This document shows positions 1 to 5,911 of a stretch of 6,007 bases of DNA, one piece after another; the stretch's first letter is position 1, and every line of letters starts with the position of its first letter. The stretch spans positions 1-6,007 of the forward strand of contig JAHELX010000397.1 of assembly GCA_024643945.1 (NCBI GenBank), written 5' to 3'. The notes under the pieces were generated by a model. That model made no database searches, was not told the DNA's origin, and saw only the letters and a list, made by a program, of their open reading frames with translations. The stretch is from Anaerolineales bacterium (lineage in GTDB: Bacteria; Chloroflexota; Anaerolineae; 4572-78; NAK82). The position numbers and the translations under genes are program-made.

Positions 1-90
1 CTGTGCAGCCCCGTGGGGGGCTTCGCTCGGGACCATTGGGCGCTCCGGGAGGGTGAGCAGTTACCTCTACAGACATAAATAGCTCAGCCG

Positions 91-112
91 TCTCTGCACA
101 TAATAGCAGAGA
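91..112. repeat. Short inverted repeat, 7-bp arms
   Basis: TCTCTGC (91-97) and GCAGAGA (106-112) are perfect reverse complements with an AT-rich 8-base loop (ACATAATA). No T run follows on either strand, so it is not an obvious terminator. It lies downstream of the operon terminator in sequence without a recognisable gene; it could be an operator-like palindrome or chance. Confidence 0.35.
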
Positions 113-136
113 TTGACCTATGGGTGTTTGCAGACA

Positions 137-164
137 GTCAACGCAAAGCTTGCAATTTGCTGAC
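137..164. repeat. Imperfect inverted repeat with a 2-base bulge
   Basis: GTCA (137-140) and GCAAA (143-147) pair with TTTGC (156-160) and TGAC (161-164), giving nine base pairs interrupted by the bulge AC, with an 8-base loop. It lies just beyond the terminator, with no T tract. Function unknown. Confidence 0.3.
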
Positions 165-181
165 AAGTTATCAAGATAAGC

Positions 182-213
182 AAAAAGGTCACCTTCGTGG
201 ATGAAGGTGACCT
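182..213 (-). terminator. Rho-independent terminator closing the operon
   Basis: On the minus strand, AGGTCACCTTC (213-203) pairs perfectly with GAAGGTGACCT (196-186) as an 11-bp stem with loop ATCCAC (202-197), followed at once by a T run (186-182, TTTTT, the first T also closing the stem). It begins 29 bases after the stop of the NTPase/winged-helix gene. The T tract is on the minus-strand side, so it terminates this operon; a run of A (182-186) before the stem means it offers only a poor signal for the plus strand. Confidence 0.9.
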
Positions 214-242
214 CATGCTGGCTGAAGATTCGGGCAACGATA

Positions 243-1724
243 TCAGGAAGGGGATGGGCAACTAAGCCTGTAGCCGCGCCCCCGGACCGTGATCAGGTGT
301 TTGGGATGAAGCCGATCCGGTTCAATCTTTGCGCGCAGGCGCGCGATTAGCGTATCAATCCGGGGTTCATTGACAATGTGTCCTTCTATGTCCTCGTATT
401 CGCCGGGATACAGGTGGGCTGCCAGCTCACCTCGGGTACAGATACAGTCACGGTGTTGAAGCAGGTAGTCCAGCAGCTCGAATTCGAGCCGGGTCAGATT
501 GGCCACCTGCCGCCCTTCCACCCAAACCTCCCCTGTCTGCGAGTCGAGGATAACGCCGCGCCCCCGTACCAGCCCCTGCCGGCAGGCGAAATCGCGGAAC
601 AGGGGACAAAACACAACGTAAGTGCCATCCCGGCCTTGCTTCATCAACCCCTTGAGTTTCAAGAGTTGGATCGCCTCTGACGTAGGGGGTGAAGCAATGT
701 CATCAGGCAAGCCAAAAGAAGGGTCGTGGCCGGCAGCAATCGCACGCATTGCTTCTTGCTCGTCTTGGTCTAATCCGTCCCACAGCCTCAAGCACTCAGC
801 CCAGACGATGGGATCATCGAGAAGCTGGTCCATGGCATTCTCTGGCAGATGCATGCGGCCTTCGTGATGGGCCCAAAAGATAGTCTTCAGCAGCCGTGGG
901 TGTCCCCCGGAAATCTCGATAAGCTGATTGATTTCATTCTCGTTCAGATTCGCCCCCAGACGTTTAGCCAGGCTATGAATCATCGCGCGCGCATCATCCC
1001 GATTATACGGCTCCAGCCCGTACACGTTGCGGCTGAAGAGCATGTAGAAATCCTCAACCTCGGAGAGATCCTCGCGGACGCGCGTCAGGTCGGTTAACCC
1101 GGTTACGACGAAACAGAGGCGGTATTTGAATGTATCACGCAAGGCACGCAGACTGAGAAAGAAGAGGGGGGCCAGCCGGCCGAAGATGCGATCAAAACGG
1201 TCGAAAAGAAGTACCAGGCGCAGATCGGTTTGCTGAGACACAGCCTGGACTGTGCGCTCGAAGTAACGTTGCCCCAACAGGCGATCTTTGGCGAGGACAA
1301 CCTGGCGATAGAAATCCTCAGTGCGTTTCACTAGTGCCCCCTCAAAGTGATTTTGATAAGCTAGATTCGGCCTCATGGGCGTAATCTGTATCATATCATA
1401 ATCCCTGTGACTGGGTACTAGAGATGCTGTCGATTGCATCGTTTCCATCTCAGACAACATCGTATGCAACAGCAACTCATAGACCGCCCACTCGGAGAGT
1501 TCGGCCAGAGCGTTGAGATCAATGAGCAGGAAGAAATAATCTTGTTGTTCCAGATTCAAATATTGTTGTTGAACGTCTTGGCGTAGCAGAAATCGTAAGA
1601 AGTTGAGCGTGCCTGCTCCTCCAGAGGCGATCAAACAGCAGCTCTCGCCGCTCTCCAGGCAGTGGAAGACTTGCCGAACCTCTCTCTGCCGATAGGTGAG
1701 GGGATAAGAAGTTTCCGCGTTCAT
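243..1724 (-). CDS. STAND-like NTPase (degenerate Walker motifs) fused to OmpR/PhoB-type winged-helix DNA-binding domain
   Basis: 493 residues. The N-terminal NTPase core (about 10-290) has a P-loop-like segment ASGGAGTL (33-40) in which the Walker A lysine position is T39 and the following Ser/Thr is L40. The Walker B-like strand is LVLLFDRFD (171-178): D175 is kept, but the usual next acidic residue is R176. GGHP at 273-276 matches the conserved Gly-Gly-His-Pro turn of STAND/AAA-type regulators. Residues 315-380 look like a first winged helix. Residues 389-493 match the response-regulator C-terminal family: the LTRLEFELLDYLL helix, a recognition helix near 453-466 with RLRAKIEP, and the TVRGRGYRL wing (479-487). 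No receiver domain is present, so any signal must enter through the NTPase part. It starts 18 bases after the HAD stop with only a weak Shine-Dalgarno (AAGAGA). Likely a DNA-binding regulator or switch for the operon; the target site is unknown, and nucleotide hydrolysis is doubtful. Confidence 0.9.
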   Translation of the reverse strand: MNAETSYPLTYRQREVRQVFHCLESGESCCLIASGGAGTLNFLRFLLRQDVQQQYLNLEQQDYFFLLIDLNALAELSEWAVYELLLHTMLSEMETMQSTASLVPSHRDYDMIQITPMRPNLAYQNHFEGALVKRTEDFYRQVVLAKDRLLGQRYFERTVQAVSQQTDLRLVLLFDRFDRIFGRLAPLFFLSLRALRDTFKYRLCFVVTGLTDLTRVREDLSEVEDFYMLFSRNVYGLEPYNRDDARAMIHSLAKRLGANLNENEINQLIEISGGHPRLLKTIFWAHHEGRMHLPENAMDQLLDDPIVWAECLRLWDGLDQDEQEAMRAIAAGHDPSFGLPDDIASPPTSEAIQLLKLKGLMKQGRDGTYVVFCPLFRDFACRQGLVRGRGVILDSQTGEVWVEGRQVANLTRLEFELLDYLLQHRDCICTRGELAAHLYPGEYEDIEGHIVNEPRIDTLIARLRAKIEPDRLHPKHLITVRGRGYRLSCPSPS

Positions 1725-1733
1725 CCTGTACTG

Positions 1734-1739
1734 TCTCTT
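1734..1739 (-). promoter_or_regulatory. Weak Shine-Dalgarno AAGAGA of the NTPase/winged-helix gene
   Basis: This is the only purine-rich stretch of useful length in the 18-base gap after the HAD stop. It sits 9 bases before the ATG at 1724-1722. It is weaker than the other two sites, which would fit lower output of a regulator, or reliance on ribosomes arriving from the HAD gene. Confidence 0.4.
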
Positions 1740-1742
1740 AGC

Positions 1743-2456
1743 CTATTGACCAACGTTTGCCCGAGATTCTACCAGCGCCAGCAGGGCGCGGAAATTGGCC
1801 AGGTAGAAATCGGTCTGGGCACCGTCATTCCAGTTGTAGGCGATGGTGGTCAGGCCAATGGCGGCGGCACCGGCCAACTCGGCGGGGCTGTGCCCGACAA
1901 AAGCTGCTTCGCTGGCGTGTACCCCGGCCTGTTCCAGAGCAATATGGTAGATTCGGGGGTCGGGCTTACGGACGCCCACCTCGCGCGAAGATACGAAGGC
2001 ATCCCATTCGATGTCCAAACCGGCGCCAGTTAGCCAGCGGAGCTTATCCCTGGTGGAGTGGGCCGTGTCGGTGATGACGCCCAGCTTGAGATCCCGCAAC
2101 TTGAGTTGGGGCAGCGTTGTGGCCACATCCTCGTAAAGGATGATGTCGGCCACGCTTTCCAGCAATAAGCGGCGACCTTCTTCGCGCAAGGCCGGGCTCG
2201 TCAGGCCATATGCGGTGAGAGTGGCTTGCAAGTACTCCTCGGGGCTGGCCTGACCGGTGAAAGCCCGGGCACGCACTGACCGGCATCGGGCGCGGACTTC
2301 TGCAGATGTAACGAGGGGCAACCCGTGGGCAGTCAGCAGCCGCGTGATGCACGGGACATCATCCGGGCGGTGATAGAGCACGCCGTAGGCATCGAAGAAG
2401 AGCGCCTGGAGAGTGATGGGATGTGCGTGGACGTGTGATTCGGTTAAGGGTAGCAT
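1743..2456 (-). CDS. HAD-superfamily hydrolase-like protein with atypical catalytic motifs
   Basis: 237 residues from the ATG at 2456-2454, a usual length for a HAD protein with an alpha-helical cap. Motif I is FFDAYGVLY, with nucleophile D22, but the second Asp of DxD is Tyr (Y24). Motif II is LGVITDT (T129) and motif III is VRKPDPRIY (K164). Motif IV reads FVGHSPAEL (H189), where phosphatases have GD followed by a further Asp. The cap lies roughly between residues 33 and 110. DAYG is also seen in L-2-haloacid dehalogenases, which need no Mg2+, so a dehalogenase-type or non-catalytic binding role is as likely as phosphatase activity. The start sits inside the upstream stop (TGATG), implying translational coupling; AGGAG is 8 bases from the ATG. 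A GTG at 2459-2457 is an alternative start (238 residues, AGGAG at 5 bases). Superfamily assignment is firm; the substrate is unknown. Confidence 0.88.
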   Translation of the reverse strand: MLPLTESHVHAHPITLQALFFDAYGVLYHRPDDVPCITRLLTAHGLPLVTSAEVRARCRSVRARAFTGQASPEEYLQATLTAYGLTSPALREEGRRLLLESVADIILYEDVATTLPQLKLRDLKLGVITDTAHSTRDKLRWLTGAGLDIEWDAFVSSREVGVRKPDPRIYHIALEQAGVHASEAAFVGHSPAELAGAAAIGLTTIAYNWNDGAQTDFYLANFRALLALVESRANVGQ

Positions 2457-5400
2457 CACGTTTGCTCCTGGTCGCAGTCAGCGATGACGATGTCGCCAGA
2501 CCAGCCGCCGCCCAATGTTGGCGTCTGCGAGCGGCCGTGCTCTACAGCCCAGGCCTTTACCCGGTCGGCAACGTAGCGGTTGAGATCCTGGATGGTGACG
2601 AAACCCTTGTTGTCGAAATCGGCGGCGCAGGTCAGCCCCTCCAGCAGATAGTGGGTGAAAACGCTTCGGCCAGCCTGCTCCCACTCATACGAAACCTGCC
2701 CTTGCTGGCACGAGGCCAGGATGGTCAGTCCCTCAGCTTGCGCAAAGACCCGCTCCATAAACTCCGGGCTCATTCGCGCTTCGGCCTTGCCGATACGTGC
2801 CCCGGAGTGGCAGGCATCCAGCAGGATGACCCTGGCCCGCGCCGCTGAGTGAGACATAATCTCTTTTACTCTGCGCACGGGGATGGCCGTGTCGGCCAAA
2901 TTGGTCAGACGGGCGTCGCAGGGGACGAGATAGGCTTCGCCTGCCTCGACGGCGCCGTGCCCGCTGAAATAGAAAAGCAATAAATCGTCCGCGTTGGCTG
3001 CCCGGCCAACGTTAGCCAGCTCGGCCAGAATGTTGCTGCGAGTGGGTAGGGTGTCGGGGGTGGTGTCCAGGAGCAGGCGCGCCCGGTATCCTCTGGAGGT
3101 CGAATCGGTTAGCAGGCGATGAACGGTCTGCACGTCGGCGACACAGCAGGTAAGATTAGAGATGTCTTGATCCCGATAGGCGTTGACCCCGGCCATCACT
3201 GCCCAACGACAGCCGGTACCACGTTGCCCGCTCACTGGGGGGCGGCTGCCAGTGACCGGCGACTTGAGCCTGGACTCCACATCCTCCGTCAGGTAGCGGG
3301 ACAGCACACAGGCCGTAGTAAAGGCCAATCGCGTAGGTTGGGGCGCGTCGTCCCGGTAATATTTCATCACCGACAGGCAATACAGAAAGAGGGCCGGGAA
3401 ATACTCCCTCAAAAAGCCAGACTCTCGCACCATATAGTTCCGCGCAATGTCGCGTATGGCCAGGATGACTTGATAAGCAGTCAGCAAGTGCGGATTCTGG
3501 GGAGGCGTCATACCATCCTCACCCAGAGTGGCGGCGGCCAGCGCTTCTTCAAACCGGACGTAGTCGGCCAGTGAGAAGGTGAGGTCATCCCTCGTCAATT
3601 CCATCAGCCGCACGTAGGTTTCCAACTTGATGAAATCGAAGAGGTTATGCCGCTTCTCCACCAGGGCAAAGTCGATCAGCCAACTTCTCCCCCCTTCGTC
3701 AACCAGCACGTTGCGCAAGTGCAGGTCGCCGTGGACGTAGGATTGCCTGCCTTCCAGCACGCTGCCCAATATCTGAGCGTACCCCTTCAGTGGGTTGGGA
3801 TATACCCCTGATACGCCGGGAAACTCGATCGAATCGCTGCCAAACTCAGACGATAGGTTGGCGAAGGCATTGCGCACGATTTGCTCCATTCGGCCGCGCC
3901 GGTTGTAGACCACCTCGCCGCGCGCGCCGACTATGCTGCCCAATTCCAGTCCCTGGGCCGCACCGCTCTCCGGCGCAAATTTCACGCCGACGACGATACC
4001 CTGGCCGTCAGGGTCCTGTAGCGTCACTTCGTCGCGCTTGAGGCGGGTGACGACCATACCTGCGGCCGACAGCAGCTCACCTGGCTGTATGCTCTCGTGC
4101 TTGCCGGGGATGACCTCTACTTCGATCTGTTGATGGCTGGTTGACCTGGCTGGCGGCTGATCAATCGGCCACAAGGCATCGGACGACTCTGGTCGCAGCC
4201 TCAGCCGCAGGTGTTCGGCCATATGCGAGCCGTATTGGGCGGCGAAGAAACATCTCAGCGGGGTGGCCAGACTGTACCAACGCTGGCCTAATTCTTTGTC
4301 CAGCAGATCGTGGAGCGTTTTTACGATCGGCTCGATGGCTTGGGGAAATGCCTTGCGGTAGTATTCCTCCAGGTCAAGCACCTGGCCTAACGCCCCGCCC
4401 CCTACAAAGATGTAATTCAACCCGGCCTGGTTGTCCTGCTCGTAATACCTTTCCCTCTCCACCCGGGCGGCACAAAAAGGCAGGAAATCCTCGACGTACT
4501 GCTCATAATTGTCGCGTTCTCTGCGCAGTTCAGGTGCAGAGCCAAGCTTAGTTACTTTGCGGGCGGCAGGCATGCCATGCGCTGTGACAGGTAAGACAAG
4601 AAGCACCCGCGCTCCGCCGTAGCCGCCGCCGAACTCTTTTTCGACCAACACCTGACCGAAACCCTGGTAAACACCCTGAAGGAGGGTCTTGTCCCTGGCC
4701 GTCAGTGAAATATGGGGAGGGGCGCTGATCCGGGGGTAGAGCACAGGTTGCGAGGGTTTGGTGTGCGGGATGATGGCGTCTATTTCCGCTTCAACCGGGG
4801 GCGGCGTGCCGGGCCATCCGGCCGGCTCGATGAGAACTGCATCGCCTGTTCCCCCCTGGGGTTCAACCAGGCGGTCCAGCGCCAATTCGAGTCTGAGTGA
4901 GCTGATGGCAGCATCGGCTTGTTGCTGGGCCTGGTCGGCGTATTTGAGATCGGCCTCCAATTGTTTTTGACGCCGTCTCAGATGATCTCGCACAGGGCCC
5001 AGGCAGTGATCCTCGACTGGTGGCCCCATATCCTCAATCACGGCCTCCAGGTTACCCAGATTGATCTCAATCGTGGTCTGCCGCTCGGCCAGCATGCCCA
5101 CGTTACCGTTGAAGACCCGATAGAGCTGGACAAGCCGTCGCAAAAGCTCCGGGTCGGTCGGTAATGCCTGGTTGGTCTCCTCCAAGAGATCGCGCAGTAA
5201 TCCCTCTTGCTCGGACAATAACGGGAGGTTTTCCTCGCACCACGCAAGCTGGCGATCGGCCTTGTGCTTGTATAGCTCAAGCCGGGGCGCGATGTCGTTG
5301 AGAATAGTCCGGCCGGCCCACGCTTCGCATTCGGCGTTGGGGTAGAAGAGGGCCGTGACATCAGGCTGCTGGGGAGAGCCATACAACCGGGTGCAACAGT

Positions 5401-5905
5401 TAGCCAGGTGGGTGGAAACAGTTCTACTAGATGCATCACCTGTGTAGGCCGCTATAGCCTCGGCAGCCAGTTCGTCCATCTCGTCGGCGGCGATCCCACA
5501 TAGATAGTCAGAGCTTCCCAGCAGATGGCCCATAGCCGAAGGTTGCCACGCCTCGTCACGCAGGCTGGTGAATATCTCTGGCCCGGCCCGACCGCTCTGG
5601 TAATAACCCACCTGGAGCCAGTAGACGTCGCCGTAAGTGCGCGCCTCTACGAAGTAAGAGCGACCGGTCAGCAGGTTGTCCAGCCAGTTGGTACGCACGA
5701 TACGCTGGCTGATGCGGCGATCCTGACTCTCCTGTGGCCAACCCCATGCGGGGATGGCCTGGCCGCTCAGGCGTTCCAGGTAGGCGAGGAGCGCCCTTAG
5801 CTCTTTCTCAAAGGTGGCGCGGCGCTCCTGGACGGTCTTGTTATTGTCGCCTGCAACCCGGCGCAGGTAGTAGATATAATGCTCAAGGGTGGGTTCGGCG
5901 ATCAT
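2456..5905 (-). CDS. Fusion protein: N-terminal unknown region, coiled coil, APH-like kinase domain and C-terminal caspase-like (C14) protease
   Basis: About 1149 residues, numbered from the ATG at 5905-5903; predicted cytoplasmic, with no signal peptide or membrane segment seen. Residues 1-210 are Trp/Tyr-rich and unrecognised. Residues 214-344 are Leu/Glu/Gln/Arg-rich and look coiled-coil. Residues 400-880 resemble an APH-like kinase: glycine-rich EFGGGYGG (424-431), candidate ATP lysine K453 and helix-C E463, HGDLHLRN (725-732, predicted catalytic D727, N732) and IDFA (744-747, metal-binding D745). A charged, beta-rich stretch (594-675) seems inserted between the lobes. After a Pro/Gly/Ser linker (882-898) comes a caspase-like domain (899-1140) with YFSGHGA (H983), LLDACHSG (C1032) and an acidic DFDNKG loop (1096-1101). 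The DACHSG form resembles metacaspases and bacterial C14 proteins more than animal caspases. GGAG lies 7 bases from this ATG but only 1 base from the alternative ATG at 5911-5909. Domain calls are firm; the substrate, the kinase's activity and the biological role are inferred. It overlaps the HAD gene by one base. Confidence 0.9.
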   Translation of the reverse strand: MIAEPTLEHYIYYLRRVAGDNNKTVQERRATFEKELRALLAYLERLSGQAIPAWGWPQESQDRRISQRIVRTNWLDNLLTGRSYFVEARTYGDVYWLQVGYYQSGRAGPEIFTSLRDEAWQPSAMGHLLGSSDYLCGIAADEMDELAAEAIAAYTGDASSRTVSTHLANCCTRLYGSPQQPDVTALFYPNAECEAWAGRTILNDIAPRLELYKHKADRQLAWCEENLPLLSEQEGLLRDLLEETNQALPTDPELLRRLVQLYRVFNGNVGMLAERQTTIEINLGNLEAVIEDMGPPVEDHCLGPVRDHLRRRQKQLEADLKYADQAQQQADAAISSLRLELALDRLVEPQGGTGDAVLIEPAGWPGTPPPVEAEIDAIIPHTKPSQPVLYPRISAPPHISLTARDKTLLQGVYQGFGQVLVEKEFGGGYGGARVLLVLPVTAHGMPAARKVTKLGSAPELRRERDNYEQYVEDFLPFCAARVERERYYEQDNQAGLNYIFVGGGALGQVLDLEEYYRKAFPQAIEPIVKTLHDLLDKELGQRWYSLATPLRCFFAAQYGSHMAEHLRLRLRPESSDALWPIDQPPARSTSHQQIEVEVIPGKHESIQPGELLSAAGMVVTRLKRDEVTLQDPDGQGIVVGVKFAPESGAAQGLELGSIVGARGEVVYNRRGRMEQIVRNAFANLSSEFGSDSIEFPGVSGVYPNPLKGYAQILGSVLEGRQSYVHGDLHLRNVLVDEGGRSWLIDFALVEKRHNLFDFIKLETYVRLMELTRDDLTFSLADYVRFEEALAAATLGEDGMTPPQNPHLLTAYQVILAIRDIARNYMVRESGFLREYFPALFLYCLSVMKYYRDDAPQPTRLAFTTACVLSRYLTEDVESRLKSPVTGSRPPVSGQRGTGCRWAVMAGVNAYRDQDISNLTCCVADVQTVHRLLTDSTSRGYRARLLLDTTPDTLPTRSNILAELANVGRAANADDLLLFYFSGHGAVEAGEAYLVPCDARLTNLADTAIPVRRVKEIMSHSAARARVILLDACHSGARIGKAEARMSPEFMERVFAQAEGLTILASCQQGQVSYEWEQAGRSVFTHYLLEGLTCAADFDNKGFVTIQDLNRYVADRVKAWAVEHGRSQTPTLGGGWSGDIVIADCDQEQT
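2465..2469 (-). promoter_or_regulatory. Shine-Dalgarno AGGAG of the HAD gene, inside the end of the kinase-caspase gene
   Basis: AGGAG lies within the last codons of the upstream gene, 8 bases before the ATG at 2456 and 5 bases before the GTG at 2459. With the TGATG stop/start overlap this is a standard translational-coupling arrangement, and it leans towards the ATG. Confidence 0.65.
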
Positions 5906-5911
5906 TGACAT

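Larger units (their letters stand above)
1..181. other. Downstream intergenic stretch without a convincing gene
   Basis: Past the terminator I see no open frame of useful length, no tRNA-like cloverleaf and no direct-repeat array. The contents are the two inverted repeats described separately, a GC-rich hairpin AGCCCC/GGGGCT at 7-22, and a possible but very short minus-strand start at 36 running off the edge. Confidence 0.5.

Noticed and set aside
1..36. Minus-strand ATG at 36-34 with GGAG (46-43) 6 bases upstream, open to the window edge.
   Set aside because: Only 12 codons are visible, the sequence is GC-rich and partly within a hairpin, and nothing shows coding character. It could be a real downstream gene start, but cannot be supported from here.
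1..60. Possible tRNA or structured RNA in the GC-rich left edge.
   Set aside because: Only a 6-bp hairpin (7-22) is seen; there is no T-loop or anticodon-arm pattern.
182..213. Bidirectional terminator serving a plus-strand gene.
   Set aside because: The plus-strand stem is followed by CATGCTGG with no T tract, and no plus-strand gene ends nearby.
2423..2848. 141-codon plus-strand open frame across the gene 1/gene 2 junction.
   Set aside because: It overlaps the catalytic Cys segment and the terminal caspase sequence on the opposite strand, and shows no recognisable motif.
3119..3574. 151-codon open frame on the plus strand inside the kinase-caspase gene.
   Set aside because: It is antisense to the conserved kinase C-lobe, linker and start of the caspase domain. 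Its translation is rich in Arg, Gly, His and Gln without any motif, as expected for a shadow of a GC-rich gene.
4141..4551. 136-codon plus-strand open frame.
   Set aside because: Antisense to the kinase-like region, with no domain pattern and composition typical of an antisense frame.
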